The notes under the pieces are model-generated. The model was given only the letters and a program-made list of their open reading frames with translations. It searched no databases and was not told where the DNA came from. 64,000 nucleotides of DNA from Nitrospira sp. (GTDB lineage: Bacteria; Nitrospirota; Nitrospiria; Nitrospirales; UBA8639). Position 1 is the first letter of the stretch; every line of letters starts with the position of its first letter. The translations under genes were made by a program, and so were the position numbers. The stretch spans positions 1-64,000 of the forward strand of contig WTGX01000001.1 of the NCBI GenBank assembly GCA_011523385.1, read 5' to 3'. Of this stretch, positions 27,076-36,292 are shown piece by piece.

Positions 27076-27696
27076 ATGAAATCACCCGTGGTGACGTGTT
27101 TGGATATGGAAGGGGTTCTAACTCCGGAGATCTGGCTGGCTTTGGCCGAAAAAACGGGGATTACCGACTTGAACGTCACCACCAGGGACATTCCCGACTA
27201 TGACGAACTCATGAAGCTGCGCTTGGCCATCCTGGCTAAATTTGATCTCAAGCTGTCGGACATCACCGAGGTGGTGGCGGGGCTGAAACCCCTGGATGGC
27301 GCCGTGGAATTTTTAACGTGGTTGCGAGAGCGTTGTCAGGTCATTATCTTATCAGACAGTTATTATGATCTGGTCAGTCCCCTGATGAAGCAACTTCACT
27401 ATCCTTCCATATTTTGCCACACCCTGAAGATTGACGATAAAGGCTACATTCGGAATTATGCGCTTCGGCAGCAAGACCAGAAACGGCACGCGGTGGCCGC
27501 AGTCAAGAGTCTGAACTTCCACGTGTTGGCGGCGGGAGATTCCTATAATGATCTGTCGATGTTGCAGGAAGCCGATGCCGGGTTTTTCTTCCGTCCACCG
27601 GATTCGATCTGTTCCGAATATCCTCAATTTCCGGTTACCCGCTCGTACCCCGAGTTGATGGAACGTTTCGTAAGTGCCGGAGGACTCAGTCATTGA
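27076..27696 (+). CDS. thrH: ThrH-type phosphoserine phosphatase/homoserine phosphotransferase
   Basis: 206-residue HAD-superfamily enzyme. LDMEGVLTPEIWLALAEKTG contains the nucleophile Asp and replaces the usual second Asp by Glu, as in ThrH of Pseudomonas, which makes phosphohomoserine or hydrolyses phosphoserine. ILSDSYYDLVSPLMKQL holds motif II (Ser), and LAAGDSYNDLSMLQEADAG holds the metal-binding aspartates. Start at ATG 27076 behind GAGGGG. Role: serine or threonine biosynthesis. Confidence 0.88.
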   Translation: MKSPVVTCLDMEGVLTPEIWLALAEKTGITDLNVTTRDIPDYDELMKLRLAILAKFDLKLSDITEVVAGLKPLDGAVEFLTWLRERCQVIILSDSYYDLVSPLMKQLHYPSIFCHTLKIDDKGYIRNYALRQQDQKRHAVAAVKSLNFHVLAAGDSYNDLSMLQEADAGFFFRPPDSICSEYPQFPVTRSYPELMERFVSAGGLSH

Positions 27697-27813
27697 GTGA
27701 GCATTGACGGCCGTTCAACGTGACGGTTGTGGCGAAAGGCGAAGTCGTGGTCGTACATGTATTACCCATCATTGCAACGGCTGGAAACTGTTGCCTGCCA
27801 AAGGAGGCAAGAT

Positions 27814-28557
27814 ATGCGTCGCCTGTCTGTCGTGCATAAGGCGTGTGGTGTTCTTCTGATCGTGTCATTGACGATAACGGGCTGCTTGGGCTCACGGGAT
27901 TGGGATTATCCGCCTCCTCCGGAAAACGCGTATTTGGATGTCACGACTGACCAGAAGGTTGACGGCAGTCTGGTGGTTGTTCCGCTGGATGATAAGCGTG
28001 GCACAGAGGTGCGTGAACAATATTGGGCATCCGTGATTCCCTTCGTTCCTCATGCCACCGCGGTCTATGACCGGCCCGAAACGGTTTCGTCCCCCAGTCC
28101 CGTTGATGAAGTGCTCTTTTCCCCGTCACGCGATTTTGCGCGTGCCCTGGCCGAGGAAATTCGAAAGACGAACATTTTTACTTCCGTGACGTTTGTCGAC
28201 AAGGATCAACCCTTGCCTCCCGGCGATTTTGTTTTGCAGGGACGGCTCTATTCGACGCGATGGGAGCGGAATATTTCCACGTATCTGTTGGGTCCCGCCG
28301 GGACGGTGTTGTGGTTTGCCGGTCTGCCGTTGGGCACCACCGAGATCGATGTGGAAATGTTCACACAAATAACCCGGGCGGGGGAACCGGACAACGTGTT
28401 GTGGGGCTTTGCCATGGAATTCGAGGCCAAGGAAATCGATAGCCTCTATCGAGGATTGGAGGATTCCGTCACTAATTACTCGAGAGGCCTGCAGGAAGGG
28501 CTGCGGCTCGCCATTGAAGATTTGGTAGAAAAAGCTCCGACGCGTCTCAAACCCTGA
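27814..28557 (+). CDS. Lipoprotein (247 aa), unknown function
   Basis: Signal segment (ACGVLLIVSLTITGCLG) with a lipobox, behind an AAGGAGG RBS. The mature domain has FARALAEEIRKTNIFTSVTF, FVLQGRLYSTRWERNISTYLL and GTTEIDVEMFTQIT, a pattern found in envelope lipoproteins that resemble subunits of transport complexes. I do not name it further. Its end is 30 bp before cutA. Confidence 0.6.
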   Translation: MRRLSVVHKACGVLLIVSLTITGCLGSRDWDYPPPPENAYLDVTTDQKVDGSLVVVPLDDKRGTEVREQYWASVIPFVPHATAVYDRPETVSSPSPVDEVLFSPSRDFARALAEEIRKTNIFTSVTFVDKDQPLPPGDFVLQGRLYSTRWERNISTYLLGPAGTVLWFAGLPLGTTEIDVEMFTQITRAGEPDNVLWGFAMEFEAKEIDSLYRGLEDSVTNYSRGLQEGLRLAIEDLVEKAPTRLKP

Positions 28558-28587
28558 GCCGGCAGCGGTTTCGAGAGGGCTTGTCAG

Positions 28588-28923
28588 GTGGGTGTCGATC
28601 AGAGAGCGCTGGTTGTCCTGGTAACGGCCTCGAACCAGGAAGAAGCGCTTCTGATCGGTCGCCGCGTCGTGGAAAAGAAACTGGCGGCGTGTGTCACGGT
28701 TGTGCCCAATGTGACGTCCATTTTTCAATGGGAAGGCACAGTCTGCGAAGAACGTGAATGGCTGCTGGTCATGAAATCCCATGCCGACGTCTACGATGCC
28801 CTGGAATCCGAAGTGAAAGCACTCCACAGCTACGAGGTGCCTGAAATTATCGCCTTATCGGTGATGACGGGTTTAAGCGAATACCTCGCATGGGTCAAGG
28901 CCATGACCCATGTTCCTGATTAG
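28588..28923 (+). CDS. cutA: CutA1 divalent-ion tolerance protein
   Basis: 111 residues of the trimeric CutA1 fold. Seen are LVVLVTASNQEEALLIGRRVVEKKLAACVTVVPNVTSIFQWEG and YEVPEIIALSV, the family signatures. Initially linked with copper tolerance; its cellular role is not fixed. Starts at a GTG 30 bp after the previous stop and is probably co-transcribed with the lipoprotein. Confidence 0.9.
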   Translation: MGVDQRALVVLVTASNQEEALLIGRRVVEKKLAACVTVVPNVTSIFQWEGTVCEEREWLLVMKSHADVYDALESEVKALHSYEVPEIIALSVMTGLSEYLAWVKAMTHVPD

Positions 28924-29118
28924 TTGTCCTGCCTCTCTGACTCATTTCGTGGACGATGGAAGTCAGGCCAATTGTAAAAAAGTAAAAAGCAGTATTAGTA
29001 TTCCCCCCAATTGACCACGCGTGATTTTGTTCCTTAAAGTAGGTTTTCCAGCGCCCACATTCACCAGTGCATTTCACCCCAAGTCATTCAGGCTGATCCG
29101 AAGATCCGGACTGATCCC

Positions 29119-30108
29119 ATGAACCACCCCTCTGATGACAGATGGGCGATTATGCTTTTTCGGGGCATGACCCGGAAGCCCTTGAGGATCTCTTTGTCCA
29201 AGAGAACGTTTAAACGAGTGCTGCTCGCGGCTGCGCTATTGTCGGTCGTGCAGGTGGGTGTGCTTGCGCATTACGTGGTGCAGACAGGTCAAGTAAACGA
29301 CCAGGTTGCCGAACTCGAAGGATTGAAGGAGGAACTCGGCCAGTCTAAAGGACAAGTGGTTGAGTTTTCTGAAGCCGTCGACAAAATGCGGCAGCGTGTC
29401 CTGACTATCCAATCGATAAACAAAAAGTTGCAAGTCATGTTCGGGCTTGAACCCGAGCAAAGGGACACCGCTGTTGTCAGTGGACAGGGCGGCGAAGAGG
29501 TTCCGTATGAGGCTACCCTTGATGGTAGAACCGGGATTCTCAATTTCGACTATCTCACGGAGATTGGCGAGAGCGAGAATCCGGACGATCCTGGGATCAT
29601 GATGGCAACTGACATCAGGAACGGGCTGTCCTGGCTTGATCAGCAGACTGTCCGGCAACTTCACGTATTGGCCCGGTTGGAAGAAACAGCGGGAGAACGG
29701 GTTGGCCTTTGGGCTGCGACACCGTCAATCTGGCCCGTCAAGGGACCCGTTTCATCAAAGTTTGGGCCACGCATATCGCCGTTTACGGGAAAGAAGGCGT
29801 TCCATGCAGGTGTGGACATTGTTGCTCCCAGAGGGGAAAAGGTCCGTGCACCCGCCAAAGGCAAAGTAGTCGTGGCATCTTATGATTCCAGGATGGGACA
29901 TTACGTTCGAATCAATCATCGACATGGAATTGAAACGACCTACGGCCATCTGTCTAAAATTCTCGTTCGCTATGGCCAAGAGGTAAAAAGAGGCGATCTG
30001 TTGGGCCGGGTCGGCAGTACGGGGCGGTTTTCGACCGGGCCCCATCTTCATTACCAAGTGGCCGTCAACGACAAAGTTGTTGATCCTCTCCAATATATTT
30101 TGGATTAG
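29119..30108 (+). CDS. M23-family peptidase with N-terminal membrane anchor and coiled coil
   Basis: 329 residues: one membrane segment (VLLAAALLSVVQVGVLAHYVV), a coiled coil (VNDQVAELEGLKEELGQSKG onward), then a LytM/M23 domain with SSKFGPRISPFTGKKAFHAGVDI (His and Asp ligands) and GPHLHYQV. All zinc ligands are present, so it should cut peptidoglycan cross-links rather than be a degenerate EnvC-type activator. A short inverted repeat, AGTGCA-GTTA-TGCACT, lies right at the stop. Confidence 0.88.
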   Translation: MNHPSDDRWAIMLFRGMTRKPLRISLSKRTFKRVLLAAALLSVVQVGVLAHYVVQTGQVNDQVAELEGLKEELGQSKGQVVEFSEAVDKMRQRVLTIQSINKKLQVMFGLEPEQRDTAVVSGQGGEEVPYEATLDGRTGILNFDYLTEIGESENPDDPGIMMATDIRNGLSWLDQQTVRQLHVLARLEETAGERVGLWAATPSIWPVKGPVSSKFGPRISPFTGKKAFHAGVDIVAPRGEKVRAPAKGKVVVASYDSRMGHYVRINHRHGIETTYGHLSKILVRYGQEVKRGDLLGRVGSTGRFSTGPHLHYQVAVNDKVVDPLQYILD

Positions 30109-30546
30109 TGCAGTTATGCACTGATCCGTCTCCAGTCTCCTCACAAAACATCAAACCGGACGCGTTGTTCCCGCATTGTGTTGAAACCGGACCATGGGGC
30201 CAAAGGCCTAGCCTCAAAATTCCCGCATAGGGCTTCTTTTTAAAGAGGTGGGTCTTCTTTTATGTTGCCTTCTCCGTGGTTCGGTTTTAGGATGAATGCG
30301 TGGATTTTGGCTCAGGGTGGCTCTTGGCGTGTCTTGCCAAGCTGTCAGGGATGACTGCCTCACCCAAAAATCAGGAGAGGATGCCGCGGGTTGGGTCATG
30401 AGAGGTCTTTACTAGGAGACCTCATCTACGTTAAGGTTGCTGAAACAGACGAGAAGTGCTTCGATCAAATGAGCAGAGAGCACCTATAAGTTGCTCACTG
30501 CCGATGGGCTGAGTGGCTAACGTCTCAAATATAAGGGGGATCCGCA
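30109..30546. other. Leader region of the oxidoreductase operon
   Basis: 438 bp with no supported gene. It should hold the promoter of the five-gene operon. A bulged stem-loop is present at 30398-30425 (see the separate entry). No known riboswitch class is recognised. Confidence 0.4.
30398..30425 (+). promoter_or_regulatory. Stem-loop in the oxidoreductase leader
   Basis: ATGAGaGGTCT pairs with AGACCTCAT with a single bulged base around a TTACTAGG loop, 122 bp ahead of the first gene. No T-run follows. It could be an mRNA stability or regulatory hairpin, or chance. Confidence 0.3.
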
Positions 30547-31437
30547 ATGAGCCTCGATTACGTCAAGTTTACACCAGGATTCGGAAAGTTTATGCCGAAA
30601 GAATATCGGGACATGGTGGAGCATGGCCCGTTCGGGAAAAAAGTCTCGGTATCCCAAGTCGGTACCTTCAAGGAGATTTTGGAAGAACACCCGATGTGTG
30701 CAGGTTGTGCCATGACGCTCTTCATCCGGCTGGCCATGGTGGCCTTTCCGAATCCGGAAGATACCATCACGGTCGGGACGGCCGGGTGCGGACGGTTGGC
30801 CATTTCGCAAGCCGCCATCCCATTCGTGTACGGCAATTATGGAGACCAGAACGGGGTGGCCAGCGGTTTGACCCGCGGCCTTCGTCTGCGGTTTGGGGAT
30901 AGGCCCAAAGACGTCGTCGTGATGGCCGGAGACGGCGGCATGGCTGACATCGGATTCGCTCAAACCCTGCATTCCTGGTTCCGCAAGGAAAAGTTTACCA
31001 CCATCATGCTGGACAATGAGGTCTATGGAAACACCGGTGGCCAGGAAAGCGGCATGACGAACCGGAATCAGGTCCTGAAAATGGCGCCGCTCGGGAAGAA
31101 GTTCGAGAAAATGGATATGTTGGGTATGGCCAAGGTCGCCGGGTGCGCGTATGTGGCCACGGTGGTCCCCAACAACCCGCGACGGGTGGAAAGCGTGATC
31201 AAGAAAGCCGTGTTGGTCGCGAGGGAAATTGGTCCCAGCTATATTCAAGCCTACACGTCCTGTAATATCGAATACGCAATCCCGACGGACAAGGTGTTGG
31301 AAGACGCCAAAACCGTCGAAACCGACCGCTACAAATTCACGGAATATATTACGGATGAAGCCAAGGAATATTTGTCCCAGTTGTACGGGTACAAAGAATA
31401 TCTGCCGAAGCCTGCCGCTGCCGTGGAAAAGCAGTAA
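30547..31437 (+). CDS. 2-oxoacid:ferredoxin oxidoreductase, beta (TPP-binding) subunit
   Basis: 296 residues. HPMCAGCAM opens the domain with iron-sulfur-type cysteines, TAGCGRLAISQAAIPFVYGN follows, and VVMAGDGGMADIGFAQTLHSW...TIMLDNEVYGNTGGQESG is the thiamine diphosphate/Mg motif (GDG...N). First of five genes for an enzyme that links an acyl-CoA, CO2 and reduced ferredoxin to a 2-oxoacid, a key carboxylation of the reductive TCA cycle. Pyruvate or 2-oxoglutarate as substrate cannot be decided here. Confidence 0.92.
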   Translation: MSLDYVKFTPGFGKFMPKEYRDMVEHGPFGKKVSVSQVGTFKEILEEHPMCAGCAMTLFIRLAMVAFPNPEDTITVGTAGCGRLAISQAAIPFVYGNYGDQNGVASGLTRGLRLRFGDRPKDVVVMAGDGGMADIGFAQTLHSWFRKEKFTTIMLDNEVYGNTGGQESGMTNRNQVLKMAPLGKKFEKMDMLGMAKVAGCAYVATVVPNNPRRVESVIKKAVLVAREIGPSYIQAYTSCNIEYAIPTDKVLEDAKTVETDRYKFTEYITDEAKEYLSQLYGYKEYLPKPAAAVEKQ

Positions 31438-31498
31438 GGGCGGTCGATTGAGCGAAGAAAGACAGACGTGTACGTGACGAGAGAGGAGGGTGCAGATC

Positions 31499-32203
31499 AT
31501 GGCGATTCGTTATAACATTCGTATGGCGGGAGTCGGCGGCCAAGGGGTCGTGACGGCTTCTCATATCTTCAGCACGGGGGTGATCAATGCCGGTGGGGAA
31601 AGCACCATCGTGCCGTTCTATGGATCCGAAAAGCGAATGGCCCCGGTGGAGAGTTACGTGAGGGTCTCCGATGAGCCGATTTATGAAATCGGCGAAATCA
31701 CGTTCCCCCACATTATCATGATCTTTCACCCTCAGGTGATTACCCATGGGAAAAGCTACACGAATCCGTTTTATTTCGGGTTGAAAAAGGACGGGGTCGC
31801 CTTGATCAACAATGATGGTCCCATGAAACTCGAGCCCGACCAGGAACGTGAGCTGGAGGAATTGAACGCCAAACTGTTCTATCTGCCCGCCACCAAACTG
31901 TCGCTGGAGGTAGCCGGCATCGACCTGGCCACGAATATGGCCATGGTAGGCGCCATCGGTGCCATTACGGGTCTCTCGAACATGGAGGCCTTGGCGCAAG
32001 CAGTGAAAGACCGGTTCTTGGGCAAAGGCTTCGTGGTGTCCGGTGGGACTGCGGCCCTGGACAGCGTGGTCGAAAGAAAGTTTAAGAAGAAACAGGAATT
32101 GATCGAGAAGAACCTGGCGGTGGTCCAAGCGGCGTGGGAGTTTGCCGTCGAAAACAATTGGGCTCAAAAGAAAGAGACATCCACCTCGCCAGCCATGGCG
32201 TAA
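31499..32203 (+). CDS. 2-oxoacid:ferredoxin oxidoreductase, gamma subunit
   Basis: 234 residues of the POR gamma family: IRMAGVGGQGVVTASHIFSTG is the N-terminal glycine-rich signature, with FYGSEKRMAPVESYVRVSDEPI next. In the complex this domain binds CoA and helps the alpha-beta core. The ATG at 31499 follows AGAGAGGAGG. The C-terminal helix is longer than in archaeal homologues, ending KKETSTSPAMA. Second gene of the operon. Confidence 0.9.
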   Translation: MAIRYNIRMAGVGGQGVVTASHIFSTGVINAGGESTIVPFYGSEKRMAPVESYVRVSDEPIYEIGEITFPHIIMIFHPQVITHGKSYTNPFYFGLKKDGVALINNDGPMKLEPDQERELEELNAKLFYLPATKLSLEVAGIDLATNMAMVGAIGAITGLSNMEALAQAVKDRFLGKGFVVSGGTAALDSVVERKFKKKQELIEKNLAVVQAAWEFAVENNWAQKKETSTSPAMA

Positions 32204-32229
32204 TGCTTTAACCGACGAGAGAGGCCTGT

Positions 32230-32559
32230 ATGTATTTAGTTGCGAATATCGAAACCGAAATTTGTGCGGCAACGAGTTGTAAGTTGTGCACGCAATATTG
32301 TCCTGAGGCCAATACCATTCTGTACGACAATGAGGCCGGCCAGGATCAAGGGTTCAAATATGGAGCCGCCTACGTTGCCGTGGACCGGTGTAAGGGCTGT
32401 GCGCAGTGCGTCTGGGTGTGCGACAACATGGCCAAGCATAATGCCATTAAAATGGAAATGATTGATCAAATCGGTGATACGGCCCTGACGGAAAATGTCA
32501 CCTATGGTGAAAAAACGAGTTCAGCAGTCTTAGCCAATCCTGTTCGAGGGCAAGGTTGA
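32230..32559 (+). CDS. 2-oxoacid:ferredoxin oxidoreductase, ferredoxin-like (delta) subunit
   Basis: 109 residues with two cysteine clusters, ICAATSCKLCTQYCPEAN and DRCKGCAQCVWVCDN, which should hold two [4Fe-4S] clusters. This is the electron-transfer subunit that passes electrons between the TPP site and external ferredoxin. It lacks a canonical CP in the second cluster (CVWVCDN). Third gene, 26 bp after the gamma gene. Confidence 0.88.
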   Translation: MYLVANIETEICAATSCKLCTQYCPEANTILYDNEAGQDQGFKYGAAYVAVDRCKGCAQCVWVCDNMAKHNAIKMEMIDQIGDTALTENVTYGEKTSSAVLANPVRGQG

Positions 32560-32626
32560 GGGACGTTGTTCGAACGGCAAGGACGGCATTCGTCTCAACC
32601 GGATAAATCCGGAGTGGAGGATAGAG

Positions 32627-33382
32627 GTGGCAGCGACAGAGTTGGAAAGAATAGTTGAACCGGGTCCGGCGGGATTTCATCCGCCCTCCGCGGCCGAATT
32701 GGGTGTTCTTCCCCCGTTGCCGGAGCATGGCCTGACGTTTGGTCATGAAGTGCCGGAAGAGAAGGCGATGGAAGAAATGGCCAGGGCCATGTTCACGAGA
32801 AAAAATGCGACGATTTTTCCCGGTCCCCTGGTGTTGTGGAATTGGAACGACCACGCGGCCGAGAAGGCCAGGGCCGTCCTGGAGCTTGCGGCCCAAATCC
32901 CGGAAGTCCTCATCATTCCGATGCCCGACTATCGTCCGAAATATCCGAAGATCGAGCCTGAAGAAGTCATCAATCCCAATCATCCCAATCTGACGATATG
33001 GGGCAATAAGATCGAAGCGTGTATTTTCATCGGAGTGCATTGTCATTACGCCAATCTGACGCTGAAAATGATCCGAGCCGGCACGAATTGCTGGACCTCG
33101 GCGATCTGCGCCGAGCAGGGCCACGAAGACGCCATGTTTACGGTGCGGGATTCCGATGCCGCCAAGATTCGAAAAGCGGCACAGGTGTTCAAACGCGTGC
33201 GTGAGGAAATGGGGATTGCGTTGCCGGAGAGCGGCGAGAGCGTCCGGTTCACGGGGTTGCAGTCCCGGGTGCATGACGGCAAGACACATACGAACCCCTT
33301 GGACATTCCGTTGGGAGAAGAAGGAACGGCAAGTGCCGCGGCATTCGGGCATAAAGCCGAAGATATGCAGCGTGAAGGCTAG
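32627..33382 (+). CDS. 2-oxoacid:ferredoxin oxidoreductase, epsilon-type accessory subunit
   Basis: 251 residues. It has no TPP or iron-sulfur motif; FPGPLVLWNWNDHAAEKARAV and IFIGVHCHYANLTLKMIRAG...WTSAICAEQGHEDAMF are conserved-looking blocks. Its place between the ferredoxin-like and alpha genes is that of the fifth subunit in the Hydrogenobacter/Nitrospira five-subunit enzymes. The GTG at 32627 follows GGAGGATAGAGG. Function within the complex is not established. Confidence 0.75.
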   Translation: MAATELERIVEPGPAGFHPPSAAELGVLPPLPEHGLTFGHEVPEEKAMEEMARAMFTRKNATIFPGPLVLWNWNDHAAEKARAVLELAAQIPEVLIIPMPDYRPKYPKIEPEEVINPNHPNLTIWGNKIEACIFIGVHCHYANLTLKMIRAGTNCWTSAICAEQGHEDAMFTVRDSDAAKIRKAAQVFKRVREEMGIALPESGESVRFTGLQSRVHDGKTHTNPLDIPLGEEGTASAAAFGHKAEDMQREG

Positions 33383-33453
33383 GCCTATTATTGTTGATCA
33401 CACGATCCCAGAAAGTTCGGCCTGGGATTGTCGCCACCCTAGAGGGGGAAGCC

Positions 33454-34800
33454 ATGAGTGAAGCATTGGAAACGGAAGTCAAGACCAACCCGCAAGGCGA
33501 CCCGATTACGAGTGCGGCTCCGGCACCTTCCAGTCAAGGAGGAAGAAAAGATCCTCATGAGGAGGCCAAACGGCAACAGGAGGTTTCCCCGGAGTATATG
33601 TTTTCCGAAGCACCTCGTGAGCGGGAATTCATTACGGGGAGTGAGGCCGCTAAAGAAGCCGTTCGCCGGTCCAACGTGGATCTTTCCATCGCCTATCCGA
33701 TCACGCCCCAAAGCGAAACCATGCAGTTGATCGGGGTGTTGTACGGAGAAGGGTACGTCAAGGAGTACTATCGGGGCGAAGAGGAATACGGCGTCATGTC
33801 GGCGATTGCCGGCGGGTCCCGTGCCGGTGTGCGGTGTTTTACTGCGACGGCCGGACCGGGTACGTTGCGGGGACTTGAACCGATTGCTTCATGGCCGGGG
33901 CATCGTCTTCCCGCCGTGGCCATGTTTACCTGCCGGGTTGTTAATGCTCCGTTAGCCATTCAGCCGGACAATATCGAAGTCTCGTACTTGTTGAACTGCG
34001 GCATGATCGTCTTTCACGCAGAGAATCAGCAGGACCTGTTCGACTTCATCATGAAGGGGTTCATTATCAGCGAAAAGAACGACGTGACGCTGCCGGTCGG
34101 GGTGTGCTGTGACGGCTTTTTTGTGACCCATGCCCGGGGCTATTGCGCCATGCAGGATCGAGGTCTCAAGTTGCCGTCACGCGATTCCTGGAGAGGGGCG
34201 GTTCCGGTCCTGGATGCGGAAAATCCTCCGGCCCGCTTGTCCCGGGACGCGCCCGTTCAAAAATCGAATTTCATGGCGTACAACATCCACGCCGTGTGGC
34301 AGCAAGAGGTCTGGGCGGCGGTGGAACGTTCGCGCAAGTACATCGACCTGTATATGGACGGCTTGATTGAAGCGCAAGAGGTTGAGGGTGCGGACGTGCT
34401 GTTGATTTCTTCCGGAAGCGCCGCGGCCCAGTCACGCGAGGCCATCCGGATGTGCAAAGACAAGGGCATTCACGCGGGGTTGATCAAGGTGAAGTCGCTT
34501 CGCCCGTTCCCCACGAGGGAGTTGCGGAAACTGTGCGCCAAGGCCAAACTCATTGTCGTTCCGGAATTCAATTACGTCGGGTGGTTGGCCAAAGACGTGG
34601 CCACGGCCATTTACGGCTACTCGAACGCCAAAATCGTGGCAGGCCCTCACGTCTACGGCGGCATGTCCATGCCGGTGGAAATGATTTTTGACGAGATTGA
34701 ATGCGGATTGACGGGGAAAAAGTCGGCGACGGTTCCTTCTTCCGCCATCATGGGTGCCGTGGACCAGGAAGCGGTTGCGCACTTCATGCAAAATATCTGA
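33454..34800 (+). CDS. 2-oxoacid:ferredoxin oxidoreductase, alpha subunit
   Basis: 448 residues. ITGSEAAKEAVRRSNVDLSIAYPITPQSETMQLIG is the alpha N-terminal signature (YPITP), followed by EEYGVMSAIAGGSRAGVRCFTATAGPGTLRGLEP. The C-terminal transketolase-like part has DVLLISSGSAAAQSREAIRM. An acidic, low-complexity leader of about 55 residues precedes the domain. The ATG at 33454 has GAGGGGG upstream. Last gene of the operon, followed by a clear terminator. Confidence 0.92.
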   Translation: MSEALETEVKTNPQGDPITSAAPAPSSQGGRKDPHEEAKRQQEVSPEYMFSEAPREREFITGSEAAKEAVRRSNVDLSIAYPITPQSETMQLIGVLYGEGYVKEYYRGEEEYGVMSAIAGGSRAGVRCFTATAGPGTLRGLEPIASWPGHRLPAVAMFTCRVVNAPLAIQPDNIEVSYLLNCGMIVFHAENQQDLFDFIMKGFIISEKNDVTLPVGVCCDGFFVTHARGYCAMQDRGLKLPSRDSWRGAVPVLDAENPPARLSRDAPVQKSNFMAYNIHAVWQQEVWAAVERSRKYIDLYMDGLIEAQEVEGADVLLISSGSAAAQSREAIRMCKDKGIHAGLIKVKSLRPFPTRELRKLCAKAKLIVVPEFNYVGWLAKDVATAIYGYSNAKIVAGPHVYGGMSMPVEMIFDEIECGLTGKKSATVPSSAIMGAVDQEAVAHFMQNI

Positions 34801-34822
34801 ACGCGCCATTGCGAGTTTTCCG

Positions 34823-34860
34823 AAAAAGCCTACCTCAATTCCGTTGAGGTAGGCTTTTTT
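34823..34860 (+). terminator. Rho-independent terminator of the oxidoreductase operon
   Basis: A perfect 16-bp stem, AAAAAGCCTACCTCAA with TTGAGGTAGGCTTTTT, around the loop TTCCG, ending in a T-run. It starts 22 bp after the alpha-subunit stop. Confidence 0.93.
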
Positions 34861-34886
34861 ATGACATCCGCGTATCATGATCTGGG

Positions 34887-35657
34887 ATGAACATTTTGGT
34901 TACCAATGACGACGGCGTCGAATCTTCCGGGGTCCGCACCCTTGCGAAACACCTGAAGAAGCTCGGCAACGTCTGGGTCGTGGCTCCCGAACGCCCCCAA
35001 AACGCCATGGGCCGGGCCATTACCCTGCATAAGCCCCTCCGATTGAAGCAACTCGGCCGGCAGGTCTTCTCAGTGAACGGCACGCCGTCGGATTGCGTCA
35101 TCGTGGCCGCGGGCCGGGTTCTCTGCGACCGTCCGATCCATTTGCTGGTGTCGGGAATCAACAAAGGATTGAATCTCGGTGACGACGTGACCAATTCCGG
35201 AACCGTGGCCGCGGCGCTCGAAGGCGCAATCCGCGGAATTCCCTCGATGGCCGTTTCACAGGAGGGTTTCAAACGATTTCGTTTCACCGCGGCGGCCCGG
35301 GTCGCGGTCGAGGTGGCCACCCTGATCCTGAAGGATGGTTTGCCGACCGATACCCTACTGAACGTCAATGTGCCCGACGTGTCAGCCGAAGCCATGACGG
35401 GAATCCAGGTCACGTCGTTAAGCCGGCGGCAATATCGCAATTCCGTTGTCGAGAACATCGATCCGCGGGGGAGCGCATATTATTGGATCGCGGGAGAACA
35501 GGTGACTTGGAACCGAAGAAAGAATTCCGACGTGGATGCCATTGCCGCCAAAAAGGTTTCCCTGACGCCGCTGCATTTTGACATGACGCAGTACGCCGCC
35601 ATGAAAAAGTTGGCGGCATGGGAATCCGCGTTGTCAAAGCGAACGCGGTCATCCTGA
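34887..35657 (+). CDS. surE: 5'/3'-nucleotidase SurE
   Basis: 256 residues with the SurE start MNILVTNDDGVESSGVRTLAKHL (metal-binding DD), VVAPERPQNAMGRAITLHKPL, NGTPSDCVIVA and LLVSGINKGLNLGDDVTNSGTVAAALEGA. SurE removes phosphate from nucleoside monophosphates in the cytoplasm. First gene of a run surE-dedA-cysS-rlmB with spacings of 19, 7 and minus 149 bp, probably one operon. Confidence 0.95.
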   Translation: MNILVTNDDGVESSGVRTLAKHLKKLGNVWVVAPERPQNAMGRAITLHKPLRLKQLGRQVFSVNGTPSDCVIVAAGRVLCDRPIHLLVSGINKGLNLGDDVTNSGTVAAALEGAIRGIPSMAVSQEGFKRFRFTAAARVAVEVATLILKDGLPTDTLLNVNVPDVSAEAMTGIQVTSLSRRQYRNSVVENIDPRGSAYYWIAGEQVTWNRRKNSDVDAIAAKKVSLTPLHFDMTQYAAMKKLAAWESALSKRTRSS

Positions 35658-35676
35658 GAGACGGCGACCGGACGCC

Positions 35677-36285
35677 ATGTTCCAGGACCTCTATCAGTGG
35701 ATGGTCTCGTGGTCGGAATCGCCTGACGCGGACCCCGCGTTGTTTCTGTTGGCGTTTGCCGAGTCCTCCGTCTTTCCTATTCCCCCCGACGTGTTATTGA
35801 TGGCGATGACTCTGGGGAATCCCTCGTGGGGCCTGTATTATGCAGCGATCACCACCGTCGGCTCCGTGCTTGGCGGCATGTTCGGCTATCTCATCGGGTG
35901 GTGGGGAGGGAAGCCGCTTCTGTTGCGGCTGATCGGGCAGGATCGCGTCTCCAAAGTCCATGACACGTTTGAACGCTATGAAGGGTGGACAATCCTGATT
36001 GCGGGCCTGACGCCCGTTCCGTATAAAGTGTTTACAATCGGAGCCGGCGCGTTTTATGTTAATTTTCGCGTCTTCGTTCTGGCGTCGCTGATCAGCCGGG
36101 GCGCCAGATTTTTTCTGGTCGCCGGGACGTTGCAACTGTTGGGTCCGTGGGTCAAAGAAGTTCTGGAGCAATACTTCAATCTGTTCACCATCGCCTTAGT
36201 GGCGTGCATCGTTCTGGGATATTGGATCGTCAAACGGCAAACGAAAAAGGCCTTAAGTCCTTCCGTTTCGCCAACCTCTGAATGA
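35677..36285 (+). CDS. DedA/VTT-family membrane protein (YqaA-like)
   Basis: 202 residues with about five membrane segments and the re-entrant motif region FAESSVFPIPPDVLLMAMTL followed by GSVLGGMFGYLIGWWGG, then LTPVPYKVFTIGAGAF and SLISRGARFFLVAG. The family is linked with undecaprenyl-phosphate or phospholipid flipping and with proton-dependent envelope functions. It sits between surE and cysS in one transcription unit. Confidence 0.85.
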   Translation: MFQDLYQWMVSWSESPDADPALFLLAFAESSVFPIPPDVLLMAMTLGNPSWGLYYAAITTVGSVLGGMFGYLIGWWGGKPLLLRLIGQDRVSKVHDTFERYEGWTILIAGLTPVPYKVFTIGAGAFYVNFRVFVLASLISRGARFFLVAGTLQLLGPWVKEVLEQYFNLFTIALVACIVLGYWIVKRQTKKALSPSVSPTSE

Positions 36286-36292
36286 CCGCTTC

